A DNA stretch of 64,000 nt from Actinoalloteichus fjordicus. GTDB taxonomy: Bacteria > Actinomycetota > Actinomycetes > Mycobacteriales > Pseudonocardiaceae. Within the stretch, counting starts at the first letter, position 1. The number at the start of each line of letters is the position of its first letter. The stretch spans positions 1,178,001-1,242,000 of the forward strand of contig NZ_CP016076.1 in the NCBI RefSeq assembly GCF_001941625.1. The letters run 5' to 3'. The position numbers and the translations under genes were made by a program. This document shows, piece after piece, positions 18,752 through 26,821 of the stretch. The notes under the pieces are model-generated. The model was given only the letters and a program-made list of their open reading frames with translations, was not told the origin of the DNA and searched no databases.

Positions 18752-19474
18752 TCAGCGACGCGGCTCCCAGCGGAAGAACAGTGCGGCCAGGACGACGGAG
18801 ACCACGACCCAGGCCGTCGTGGGGACGAGCAGGAGCAGGGAGTCCGACAGTGGTACGCCGCCGTTCCAGCCGTTGACGACCAGCTCGGCGGCTGAGCCGC
18901 CCGGCAACAGCCGCTTGAGCAGCGTGAGGTCCTCGGTGCCGCTGAAGCCCACCCAGCTGGCGAGGGCGATGGTGCCGACGCCGATGGGCAGCGTGGTCAC
19001 CTGGGCGTGCTCCGGGGAGTTGGTGACTCCCGCCGTGGCCAGTCCCAGGCCGACCATCATGACCACCACCGAGAGGACGGCCACCACCAGGAGGGGGATG
19101 TCGGCGGGCGCCCCGGCGACCACGCCCAGCACGATCAGGACCAGGGCGGCCTGGATCAGCGAGATGGCGGTCACCGGGAGCAGCAGGCCGGACAGAATGC
19201 CCGCGTCGCCTGCCGAGGTGGACCGCAGCCGCTTGAGGAAGAGATTCTGGCGACGCGAGGCGAGCGTGGTCACCGCCGTGGTGTAGAGCCCGAATCCCGC
19301 TACATAGAAGACCAGGAGAGCCGCGATGACGCCGAGACCGCCGCCGATGCTCTCGAAGATCTCATGCTGATAGATGAAGAATGCCGCCATCGCCACCGGG
19401 ACGAGGAAGATGGTGAGTAGCACGGAACGATTGCGGAAGATCTGAATCAGTTCGCTGCGAGCGATCGCGAGCAT
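18752..19474 (-). CDS. ABC-2 type transporter permease
   Basis: A 240-residue membrane protein with six predicted spans, including VLLTIFLVPVAMAAFFIY, LLVFYVAGFGLYTTAVTTL and LLVVAVLSVVVMMVGLGLA. RRQNLFLKRLRSTSAGD after the second span is the conserved ABC-2 cytoplasmic loop. It pairs with the ATPase gene 36 bp upstream to form a DrrAB-like exporter of drugs or lipids. The nearby DesK/DesR-like pair probably regulates it, as is usual for this arrangement in Gram-positive bacteria. The substrate is unknown. Confidence 0.92.
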   Translation of the reverse strand: MLAIARSELIQIFRNRSVLLTIFLVPVAMAAFFIYQHEIFESIGGGLGVIAALLVFYVAGFGLYTTAVTTLASRRQNLFLKRLRSTSAGDAGILSGLLLPVTAISLIQAALVLIVLGVVAGAPADIPLLVVAVLSVVVMMVGLGLATAGVTNSPEHAQVTTLPIGVGTIALASWVGFSGTEDLTLLKRLLPGGSAAELVVNGWNGGVPLSDSLLLLVPTTAWVVVSVVLAALFFRWEPRR

Positions 19475-19510
19475 GGGGAGATCCTTTTCTGCGAGAGTGC
19501 GAAGAGAGTT

Positions 19511-20410
19511 CTAGTCGCTGCCGATGGCGCGGAAGACGTCGTCGAGCCCGGTCGGGCCCGCTTCGAGATCCCGAAGCTCCACCGCGTGCTCGTGTGCCCA
19601 ACGGAGCAGGAGGTACAGATCCCGCTGCCGGTCGGGGGTCTTGATGAGGAACCGTCCGTCGCCCTCCCGCGTGGCAGGCAGCGGCAGTTGGAGCACGGGA
19701 GCGTCGCCGGGCAGGACGAACCGGATGACGGCGGGCAGCGTCCGCGTCAGCTCGGAGACGGTTCCCTCCTGATGGAAGGCCCCCTGGTGCATGAGGCCGA
19801 TGCGGTCGGCGCGCTGCTGGGCCTCTTCCAGGTAATGCGTGGTCAGGACGATGGTGGTTCCGTCTTCGCGCAGTCTGTCCACCGCGTCCCACAGGTCGTC
19901 CCGCGACTGGATGTCCAGGCCGGTGGTGGGCTCGTCCAGGAAGATCAGCTCCGGCGTTCCGTACACCGCGGTGGCGAAGTCCAGCCGTCGCTTCTCGCCA
20001 CCGGAGAGCTGCGACACCTTGGTGCTCGCCTTCCGGGTGAGGTCGACGATGCCGAGCACCCGCTCGACGGTGTCCGTGCGCTGGGTGAGCCTTCCGATCA
20101 GCCAGACCGTCTCCTGCACCGTCAGGTCCGGTGCGAATCCGCTCTCCTGCAGCATCACGCCCATCTTGGGGCGCACGGCGCGCCGGTCCTGCGGACTCCT
20201 GCCGAATACCCGTACGGTGCCGGAGGTGGCTTTGCGGTGGCCCTCGATGATCTCCAAGGTGGAGGTCTTTCCCGCTCCGTTCGTGCCGAGCAGTGCGTAG
20301 AGTTCGCCGCGCCGTACCTGAAAGGAGAGATCCTTCACGGCGTGGAAGTCGCCGTAGGTGAGATTCAGCCGTTCGACGTCGATGACCGGTGTGGTGTGCA
20401 TGCCGTTCAT
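19511..20410 (-). CDS. ABC transporter ATP-binding protein (DrrA-like)
   Basis: About 299 residues with a full nucleotide-binding domain: Walker A GTNGAGKTS, Q-loop in MLQESGF, signature LSGGEKRR, Walker B LIFLDEPTTG, and the His switch TTHY. The C-terminal 80 residues (LTRTLPAVIRFVL onward) match the extra domain of drug-exporter ATPases. It powers the ABC-2 permease encoded 36 bp downstream. The start is uncertain: ATG 20410 or 20401 sits close to the first beta strand, while starts up to 20485 are open. No clear ribosome site separates them. Confidence 0.93.
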   Translation of the reverse strand: MNGMHTTPVIDVERLNLTYGDFHAVKDLSFQVRRGELYALLGTNGAGKTSTLEIIEGHRKATSGTVRVFGRSPQDRRAVRPKMGVMLQESGFAPDLTVQETVWLIGRLTQRTDTVERVLGIVDLTRKASTKVSQLSGGEKRRLDFATAVYGTPELIFLDEPTTGLDIQSRDDLWDAVDRLREDGTTIVLTTHYLEEAQQRADRIGLMHQGAFHQEGTVSELTRTLPAVIRFVLPGDAPVLQLPLPATREGDGRFLIKTPDRQRDLYLLLRWAHEHAVELRDLEAGPTGLDDVFRAIGSD

Positions 20411-20447
20411 TTCAGTCGTGGCAGCGTCTGATCGGCAGTGGAGCTGC

Positions 20448-20465
20448 GTCATGACTCGCCATGAC
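20448..20465. promoter_or_regulatory. Inverted repeat upstream of the ABC exporter
   Basis: GTCATG (20448-20453), 6 nt, CATGAC (20460-20465). It lies between the divergent exporter and kinase operons, so it is a candidate site for the DesR-like regulator. The arms are short, so this is only suggestive. Confidence 0.35.
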
Positions 20466-20566
20466 ATTTCTTCGGGGTCAGACATGACGTGGTGTCACTG
20501 GTGACTCCGACGGCGTCGGGGCGATACTGCGCGGGCAGACCCCGTCATCCGATCTCGGAGCCACCC

Positions 20567-20800
20567 ATGGAGACCCGCCCCCTGCGCATCCTGCTGACGA
20601 TCAACGTGATCGTCTTCGGCCTGGTGTGCGTGGCATTCCTCCTCTATTACGGCGGCCTTGATCTGTTCCCGGCGGAGCTGGGGCCGTGGTTCGAGGCCGA
20701 AGAGTGGACCATGTGGGCCGCCGCGTTCGTCACCGTGCTCAGCGGCTTCGCGCTCTCGCTGCTCGGGATGAAGAGCAGGCGGCAGGACGAGGACCGGTGA
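20567..20800 (+). CDS. Small two-helix membrane protein
   Basis: A 77-residue protein with two membrane segments (ILLTINVIVFGLVCVAFLLYY and MWAAAFVTVLSGFALSLLGM) and charged ends. ATG 20567 has GGAG 7 nt upstream. It precedes the histidine kinase by 26 bp and is probably co-transcribed with it. Small membrane proteins next to DesK-type kinases can modulate signalling, but here that is speculation. Confidence 0.7.
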   Translation: METRPLRILLTINVIVFGLVCVAFLLYYGGLDLFPAELGPWFEAEEWTMWAAAFVTVLSGFALSLLGMKSRRQDEDR

Positions 20801-20826
20801 GGCCGAACCAGGGAGAGACATCCGCG

Positions 20827-21957
20827 ATGTCCGAGCACATCGATCCGCCGAGGCGACGGCTGCGCAGGCTGAACGTCGTCGGCCTGCTCGTGGTCCTCGG
20901 TCCTGTGGGCGCGCTGCTGGTGGCGGTGTTCGCCCAGACCTGGATGAACGCCGTCGTGCTGAGTCTGGGTGCGGCGGCGGGGCTGGTGGCGGCGCTGCGG
21001 TGGGCAGTGGACGATCTCGCTCGCGTCGCGATCCCGTGCCTGCTCGTCACCGCGGCAGTGTGGGTCTACGGGGCGTCGGTCGGCGACGACGTCTCCCTCG
21101 GCGCGTTCTACGGCCTCACCATCGTGGGGCCGTTGGTCGTCTCGGCGCTGCCTCGCCGCCGGGGCCTGGCCACCCTGGTGCTGGCCGCCTTCGTCGGCGT
21201 CGTGGGCGCGCTGACGGTGGTGCGGTCTCCGGACGACGTGGTCCGAGAACTGGTCGGCAACGTCGGCTTCCCGGTGGGGATTACCGTGCTGGCGATCGGC
21301 TTCATGGCCGCCAACCGGGCATTCTATGAACTCTTCACCGAGGTGGAGGAGGCGCGAGATCGGGAAGGCGAGATCGCGGTCGCTAGGGAGCGCATCCGCT
21401 TCGCCAGCGATCTGCACGACATCCAGGGTCACACCCTGCATGTGGTGAAGCTGAAGGTCGCGCTGGCCCAGAAGCTGGTACGCATCGACGTCGATCGCGC
21501 GGAGGAGGAACTGCGCGAGGTGCACGCCCTGGTCGCCGACACCATCACCCAGACCAGGGAACTCGCCTACGCGCAGCGGCGGCTCAACCTGTCCGCAGAG
21601 CTGGAGAACGCGAAGAACCTCTTCGAGGCCGCAGGCATCCGGGTACGCGTGGTCCGGGAGGGCGAGGTCGACGAGCGCGCCAACGAACTGCTCGGCCAGG
21701 TCCTCCGTGAGACGACGACGAACATCCTGCGGCATGCGCAGGCCAGAGACGTGCGGATCACTCTGTCGGAGGCGGGGATCGCCATCCGCAACGACGGTGC
21801 GCCGGAGGCTCCCCTGCCGGACCTCAGCGGGCTCTCTACCCTCAGAGATCGACTGGCGGGCGACGGAGGCGAGCTGACGGTGGAGCAGAAGGACGGCCGG
21901 TTCCTGACGGCTGCGGCGTTTCCGCATCTTCGCCCCGAAGGGCGGGAGGACGGCTGA
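20827..21957 (+). CDS. DesK-like membrane sensor histidine kinase
   Basis: A 376-residue kinase. The N-terminal half holds about six membrane segments (VVGLLVVLGPVGALLVAVF to VGFPVGITVLAIGFMA), the likely sensor. The HisKA_3 dimerisation helix contains ERIRFASDLHDIQGHTLHVV with phosphoacceptor His197. HATPase_c follows with an N-box (LRETTTNILRHAQA) and IAIRNDG, although the G-box is short (LSTLRDRLAG). Its stop overlaps the start of the regulator gene. By analogy with DesKR-linked exporters it may sense membrane state or a drug and drive expression of the adjacent ABC exporter. Confidence 0.93.
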   Translation: MSEHIDPPRRRLRRLNVVGLLVVLGPVGALLVAVFAQTWMNAVVLSLGAAAGLVAALRWAVDDLARVAIPCLLVTAAVWVYGASVGDDVSLGAFYGLTIVGPLVVSALPRRRGLATLVLAAFVGVVGALTVVRSPDDVVRELVGNVGFPVGITVLAIGFMAANRAFYELFTEVEEARDREGEIAVARERIRFASDLHDIQGHTLHVVKLKVALAQKLVRIDVDRAEEELREVHALVADTITQTRELAYAQRRLNLSAELENAKNLFEAAGIRVRVVREGEVDERANELLGQVLRETTTNILRHAQARDVRITLSEAGIAIRNDGAPEAPLPDLSGLSTLRDRLAGDGGELTVEQKDGRFLTAAAFPHLRPEGREDG

Positions 21958-22559
21958 TGACGACGGTGGTCCTGGCCGACGACGAGGCCCTGCTCCGGAA
22001 GGCACTGGCCGCGCTGCTCCCGCTCGAAGGCGACATCACCGTGCTCGCCGAGGCGGAGGACGGCGAGACGGCCGTCGAGGCGACGATTCGGCATCGGCCC
22101 GATGTACTGGTCATCGATCTGGAGATGCCCGGCGTGGACGGACTCGGCGCCGTCGCGGCGATCCGCCGGGTGCAACCGGACCAGGTGATCCTCATGCTGA
22201 CCCGCCATGCCAAGCCGGGAGTGCTCCGCAAGGCGTTGAAACTCGGGGTCCAGGGCTTCGTCAGCAAGTCGGCGGAACCGGCGCACATCGCCTCGGTCGT
22301 CGCCACCCTGCACGGCGGCAGGCGATGGATCGACCCGGACGTCTCCGCGTCGGCCGTCGTCGACGACTGCCCGCTCACCGATCGCGAGCTCGACGTCCTG
22401 CGGGAGACCGGCGAGGGGTACTCGGCGGCCGCCATCGCCGGCCGGCTCCGCCTGGCCGAGGGCACGGTGCGCAACTACCTCTCCAGCGCCATGCAGAAGA
22501 CCCAGACCCGGACCCGCCACGATGCGGCGCGGTACGCACGCGAACACGACTGGCTGTGA
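21957..22559 (+). CDS. DesR-like NarL-family response regulator
   Basis: A 200-residue regulator. The receiver has LADDE, phosphoacceptor Asp54 in VLVIDLEMPG and Lys104 in FVSKSA. The LuxR helix-turn-helix (about 138-195) has LTDRELDVLRETGEGYSAAA and EGTVRNYLSSAMQKT. Its ATG shares one base with the kinase stop (TGATG). The pair is DesK/DesR-like and the likely target is the divergent ABC exporter operon. Confidence 0.94.
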   Translation: MTTVVLADDEALLRKALAALLPLEGDITVLAEAEDGETAVEATIRHRPDVLVIDLEMPGVDGLGAVAAIRRVQPDQVILMLTRHAKPGVLRKALKLGVQGFVSKSAEPAHIASVVATLHGGRRWIDPDVSASAVVDDCPLTDRELDVLRETGEGYSAAAIAGRLRLAEGTVRNYLSSAMQKTQTRTRHDAARYAREHDWL

Positions 22560-22882
22560 GAGGTCGGCTGCCGCTGCGTCGATCGACCGGCCGATCGGAG
22601 CCCGTCCGGGGCGGAGCCGAGGAACGGGCCGGGGACCGGACGACCGCCCGGCGGGAAGCGGTCGCCCGGCGGCCGCGAGGTACGGCCGCGAGCCGCACGG
22701 TCGGCAGTTCCGGACTCGGCTGTCGGGCCCGACCACGCCCCGGGCGTCCCGGTGTGGGCAGCACACCGGGAGCCGAGGCATCGCCGACCGGATGCGGCCC
22801 ACGGCATGCAGGCGTGCGACGTCGAGCACTCTGGTGCGGAGTGCGCCGAGACGCTGCGGCGGGGAGTCGGAAGCACGCCGGT
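22560..22882. other. Convergent intergenic region
   Basis: About 320 bp between the convergent response regulator and MFS genes. Nothing beyond a short direct repeat (GGCCGCGAG, near 22671 and 22686) was seen; no clear hairpin. Confidence 0.4.
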
Positions 22883-24448
22883 TCAGGCCGGGGCGCGCTG
22901 CCTGACGAGCGTGGCGACCAGGAACGCCCCGGTCGCCGCCAGGAGGACGCAGGCGATTCCGGCATAGACCTGTACACCCAGGCCGACCGCCTCGTGAACG
23001 GCGCCGAGCAGCTCCGAACCTCCGGCGGGCAGATCCTCGGCGACGGCGACCCCCTCGTGGACGCCCGCTCTGGCGGCCTCGGCGGCGGTCTCGGGAACGG
23101 CTGCGGGAGTGTCGGACAGTGCGTGACGGTAGGCGAGGATCGCGACCACGCCGCCCGCGGCGATGCCCAGTGCCGAGCCCGCCTCGCCTCCGACCTCCTG
23201 AGCGGAGGCTGCGGAGCCGGTCTTCTCGATCGAGGCGCTGGAGATGATCAGGTCGCTGAGCAGTGCACCGGCAACGCCCTGACCGAGGCCGACGATCGAG
23301 ATCGCCGCCACGGTCAGGACGAGCGACGGGTCCGAACCGGCGGCGATGACGAGCAGGCAGCCTGCGCCGACGGCGGCGATGAAGATCCCCGCCGCCGCGA
23401 CCACCGCAGGCCGCAGGCGCTCGGCGAGGCCGGGCGCCAGCATGGCTCCGGCGATGTTGAGCACGATGAAGGGCAGGGTCCACAGTCCGGCGTGCAGCGG
23501 AGAGAGTCCGCCGACCCACTGGAGGTACTGGGTGAACAGGTAGAACAGCCCGGTCACGCTGACGCCCATCAGCAGCAGCGTCGTCAGCGAGACCGCCATG
23601 CGCCGACTCGTCAGCAGCGCCAGGTCGAACAACGGCGCCTCGATGCGTCGTTGCCTGCGGACGAACAGGCTCATGACGCCGATGCCCGCGGCGGTGCTCA
23701 GCAGCGCGAGCCATAGCGTGCCGCCGCCGGTCTCGTGGCCTGCGGCGAGCTCTTGGAGGCCGTAGACGATGGCCAGCATCCCGCTCACCGACAGGACCAC
23801 GCTGACCAGGTCGATGCGGGAGTGATCGCGCTCGACGCGCTCTGGCAGCAGCATCGTGCCGCCGACCAGGAGCAGGACGATGGGCGGGACGTTGATGAGG
23901 AATACCGAGCCCCACCAGAAGGATTCCAGGAGTGCCCCGCCGAGCACCGGGCCGACCGCACCACCGACGGTGAAGGTGCTGAACATGATCGCGATGGCCA
24001 GCCGCCGCTGCTTCTCGTCGTGGAACATGGTGCGGAGCAGGGAGAACAGCGACGGCATCAGGGTGGCTCCCGCGATGCCGAGGGCGGCGCGCGCGGCGAT
24101 GAGCATCTCGGCGCTGGTGGAGAAGGCCGCCACCACGGAGAGCACGCCGAAGGCGGCGGACCCGATCAACAACAGGCGACGGGGACCGACCCGGTCGCCC
24201 ACCCGGCCAGCGGTGACGAGGAAGCCTGCGATGAGGAAGCCGTAGACGTGGGTGATCCATAACAGCTGCGTGGCGCTGGGTTCGAGATCGGCGCTGAGCG
24301 CGGGCAGGGCGAAGAACAGCACCGTCAGATCGGTCGCCAGCGCCGTCATCGGCAGCGCCAGCAGGATCAGTCCGGCCCACTCCTTGGCGGTGGCCCGGAC
24401 GGGTCGGTCCGGGGCCGTCTCCGGCGGCACGGGGTTCTGGACGTTCAT
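22883..24448 (-). CDS. DHA2-family (14-TMS) MFS drug exporter
   Basis: A 521-residue proton-coupled efflux pump. It starts with LTVLFFALPALSADLEPSATQLLWITHVYGF, the motif D1 region of DHA2 exporters, then GRVGDRVGPRRLLL (motif A) and the motif C-like FTVGGAVGPVLGGALLE. About 14 spans are visible, as expected for QacA/SmvA-like pumps. ATG 24448 has AAGGAG 8 nt upstream and overlaps (ATGA) the stop of a short upstream frame. It is controlled by the divergent TetR gene, with matching palindromes between them. Its substrates are probably cationic drugs or a self-made compound. Confidence 0.93.
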   Translation of the reverse strand: MNVQNPVPPETAPDRPVRATAKEWAGLILLALPMTALATDLTVLFFALPALSADLEPSATQLLWITHVYGFLIAGFLVTAGRVGDRVGPRRLLLIGSAAFGVLSVVAAFSTSAEMLIAARAALGIAGATLMPSLFSLLRTMFHDEKQRRLAIAIMFSTFTVGGAVGPVLGGALLESFWWGSVFLINVPPIVLLLVGGTMLLPERVERDHSRIDLVSVVLSVSGMLAIVYGLQELAAGHETGGGTLWLALLSTAAGIGVMSLFVRRQRRIEAPLFDLALLTSRRMAVSLTTLLLMGVSVTGLFYLFTQYLQWVGGLSPLHAGLWTLPFIVLNIAGAMLAPGLAERLRPAVVAAAGIFIAAVGAGCLLVIAAGSDPSLVLTVAAISIVGLGQGVAGALLSDLIISSASIEKTGSAASAQEVGGEAGSALGIAAGGVVAILAYRHALSDTPAAVPETAAEAARAGVHEGVAVAEDLPAGGSELLGAVHEAVGLGVQVYAGIACVLLAATGAFLVATLVRQRAPA

Positions 24449-24612
24449 CGGGTCGGCTCCTTCTGCTGGGTGCTGCTCGTCGGTCGTCCGGCGAGTCGGT
24501 CGGGGGACTCGGCAGCTCCGGCGGTCATCGCCGCGGCCGTCCTGGAACCGCGTGGGGAGCCGAGGTCTTCCCCGCGTTCGGGCACGGACGAGGCCCGGCG
24601 GATCAACGACAT
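24445..24612 (-). CDS. Short leader frame coupled to the MFS gene
   Basis: A 55-codon frame starts at ATG 24612 with AGGAGA 6 nt upstream and ends at a TGA that overlaps the MFS start (ATGA). The peptide is rich in Arg, Ser, Ala and Gly and matches no family known to me. The good ribosome site and exact overlap suggest translational coupling, perhaps as a leader peptide, rather than a functional protein. It may also be chance. Confidence 0.35.
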   Translation of the reverse strand: MSLIRRASSVPERGEDLGSPRGSRTAAAMTAGAAESPDRLAGRPTSSTQQKEPTR

Positions 24613-24636
24613 GGAGATCTCCTGCGTCGACATACG

Positions 24637-24704
24637 TTACGTGTCGTAATGTAACCCATGCGAGGGCGCCGTGGTGGCCTGATTCGTTACGGGACGACTC
24701 GTAA
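24637..24704. promoter_or_regulatory. TetR-type operators between MFS and TetR genes
   Basis: TTACG-TGT-CGTAA (24637-24649), followed by GTAAC, and a second TTACG (24687-24691) ... CGTAA (24700-24704) with an 8-nt spacer. The same half-site TTACG/CGTAA is used four times across the divergent promoter region. This supports binding by the adjacent TetR protein. Confidence 0.65.
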
Positions 24705-24726
24705 TGGTCGGTAGTAGCCTGTCCGC

Positions 24727-25485
24727 ATGGCGGAGGAGCACCGGGCGGAGGCACACCGAGAGCTGGAGCGCGGCGGGGAGACGCCCGAGGGGAACGCGCA
24801 CGGTGTAGCAGGCCGACCGGCCGGGCGGCCCAGGGATGCGCATATCGACACCGCCGTGACCGCAGCCACGCTGGAACTGCTCGAGGAGCGCGGCTACCTG
24901 GGGGTCAGCCTCGGCGAGGTCGCGCGTCGTGCCGGGACCTCACGACCCGCGATCTACCGGCGCAGGCCGGGTCGGGCGGCACTGGTGCTCGCGGCCATCG
25001 AGAGCAGGCTGGACGTCCCCGCGCCGCCGGACACCGGGTGCACGCTGTGCGACCTCGGCGAGAGCCTCACCCTGTTCCTCACCGCCTACCGCACCATCCG
25101 GCCGGACGCGTTCAGTGCCCTGTACGCCGAGTGCATCCAGGACCCCGAGCTGCACGACCGCTACCTGCGATCGGTGATCGAACCCTCCCGCAAGGCCGTG
25201 CGAGAGACGCTCCTGCGCGCCGTCGATCGGGGCGACGTGCGTCGAGACGTCGACGTCGAGCAGCTTCTCGACGTCATCGCCTCCTTCGCCCACTACCGCG
25301 CGCTCTTCGGCAGACACCTGGACGACGAGAGCGCCGAGCAGGTCATCGAGACCCTCCTGCGGGGCGCCGCCATCGACTACGCGGAACTGTTGTCCCACAG
25401 CGAGGCACTGGAGCAGGAACACCTCGCCGCCGACGGTTCTCATCAGGTGTCCATCGAGGACCGATCGTCTCCTGCGGCAGGCTAG
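24727..25485 (+). CDS. TetR-family transcriptional regulator of the MFS exporter
   Basis: A 252-residue repressor, longer than usual because of a 35-residue charged N-terminal tail. The helix-turn-helix (about 40-88) has TAATLELLEERGYLGVSLGE, VARRAGTSRPAIYRRRPGRAAL. The C-terminal domain is TetR_C-like (RPDAFSALYAECIQDPELHDRY). A Cys pair (CTLC) lies just after the HTH. It is divergent from the DHA2 exporter with shared TTACG-type operators, so it probably represses the pump until it binds a pump substrate. Confidence 0.92.
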   Translation: MAEEHRAEAHRELERGGETPEGNAHGVAGRPAGRPRDAHIDTAVTAATLELLEERGYLGVSLGEVARRAGTSRPAIYRRRPGRAALVLAAIESRLDVPAPPDTGCTLCDLGESLTLFLTAYRTIRPDAFSALYAECIQDPELHDRYLRSVIEPSRKAVRETLLRAVDRGDVRRDVDVEQLLDVIASFAHYRALFGRHLDDESAEQVIETLLRGAAIDYAELLSHSEALEQEHLAADGSHQVSIEDRSSPAAG

Positions 25486-25961
25486 GGCTGCGCCGCCGGG
25501 ACGGACTCCGGCCAGCTCGCCTCGGGACCGACCCGCCGAGCGAGGTCGATCCGCCTCCCGTGGTCGGGAGTCTCCGCTGCGGCACTCCAGTTCGGACCGT
25601 CGCTCGTCGAGCGACCAGATGATCATCGGCAACGCCGTGTCGAGCGTCGACGACGTTCCACAGCAGACACGTCCGCTCGTGACGGCAGGCACGGTCTCGG
25701 ACCAGATCTAGACGGCGGCGGCCTTGACGTGCAAAGTTGCCTGAATGTTCGACAGAGTTGCACTTGAGTGTCTCTCAGCCGGTGTCAAACCTCCATGAAG
25801 ATCGATCCATGAGTGCAGAATCTGACGACTCGCCTGCTGCCCGGCAGCCGTCGCGGCTCGTCCCGTTCAGGTCTGGAGGTGATCGGACACGCCCCGGCAA
25901 CGGGCCATCCCCGTGTCCGGCAGAACTCGACCGAAGATCCTCCTCACGACAGGCAGGGCAT
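25486..25961. other. Region upstream of the first T7SS substrate operon
   Basis: About 475 bp with no credible gene. The last 240 bp are locally AT-richer (around 25730-25800) and should hold the promoter for the YbaB-EspC-CpnT-like operon. Confidence 0.45.
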
Positions 25962-26498
25962 ATGACGAACCCCTCGAGTCGGCGCGCGGAACTCGAAGCA
26001 CGCAACGCTGCCATGCGCGAGAACATGACCTCGCTGCTGGAAGGCATCGGCCGCCAGACCGAACAGCTCAAGCAGGCTCAGGAACAGGCGCTCGCCACGA
26101 CCGGGCGGGCCACGTCACGGGACGGCCTGGTCACCGTGGCGGTCAACTCCGCCGGGATCGTCACCGATCTGCAGCTGAGTTCCGCAGCCTTCCGGTCCAC
26201 GACCCCGCTGAAGCTCTCCGAGACCATCGTCCTCACGATGCAGGCGGCCGCGCGCAACGCACGCGCCCAGGCCGACGAGGCCTTCGCGCCGATCATGGCC
26301 GACATGCCGGATCTGCCGGACTTCTTCGCGGGCGCCCCCTCATTGAAGGGCCTGATCCCGCCTGCGCCGGAGGTCCCGTCCCGCGCTCCCCGCGACGACG
26401 ATGACGACGAAGGAACCACTCGCGCCGCTGCGGACGACGACGAGGACGAGGACGACGACGACGCTCTGGCGTCCCGGTGGGAGGAGAGGTACAGCTGA
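25962..26498 (+). CDS. YbaB/EbfC-like protein of a type VII secretion operon
   Basis: A 178-residue protein. Residues about 15-115 follow the YbaB/EbfC fold: a helical start (NMTSLLEGIGRQTEQLKQAQEQ), then GLVTVAVNSAGIVTDLQL and a second long helix. The C-terminal 40 residues are strongly acidic (runs of Asp and Glu), which is not part of the family core. YbaB-like genes commonly head operons of WXG100/EspC-type secreted proteins in actinomycetes, where they may bind DNA or act as a chaperone. It overlaps the next gene by one base. Confidence 0.82.
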   Translation: MTNPSSRRAELEARNAAMRENMTSLLEGIGRQTEQLKQAQEQALATTGRATSRDGLVTVAVNSAGIVTDLQLSSAAFRSTTPLKLSETIVLTMQAAARNARAQADEAFAPIMADMPDLPDFFAGAPSLKGLIPPAPEVPSRAPRDDDDDEGTTRAAADDDEDEDDDDALASRWEERYS

Positions 26499-26821
26499 TG
26501 GCCGATGACATGCTCGTCGACTTCCACGCCGTGCGGGCGAAGTCGCCCAAGTTCGCCGCTGCCGCCGACCGACTCGACGCGGCCTTCGCTGCGCTCCAGA
26601 ACGTACGGGACGCCGAGGGGGCCTGTTGGGGCGCCGACGAGTCCGGCGCGGCCTTCGAGGCCGAGTACACCACCGCCGTCGGGGAGGCTGACAAGGGCCG
26701 CGAGTTCCTCACCACCGAGCTCAACGCGACGAAGGACGCCCTCGACCTGTCTGCCGACCAGTGGGAGTCGGACGATCTCGTCTCCGCCGACAACCTGAAG
26801 AGCATCGGGAAGGCGTTATGA
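26498..26821 (+). CDS. EspC/WXG100-like T7SS substrate
   Basis: A 107-residue helical-hairpin protein. It has ACWGADESGAAFEAEY, the WGxDExG variant of the WXG turn found in EspC-like ESX substrates, between two long amphipathic helices. Such proteins are exported as dimers or as partners of larger substrates by ESX/T7SS machines. Its ATG overlaps the preceding stop and its stop overlaps the next start, so it is probably made with the large protein downstream and escorts it. No secretion machinery gene is in the window. Confidence 0.85.
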   Translation: MADDMLVDFHAVRAKSPKFAAAADRLDAAFAALQNVRDAEGACWGADESGAAFEAEYTTAVGEADKGREFLTTELNATKDALDLSADQWESDDLVSADNLKSIGKAL

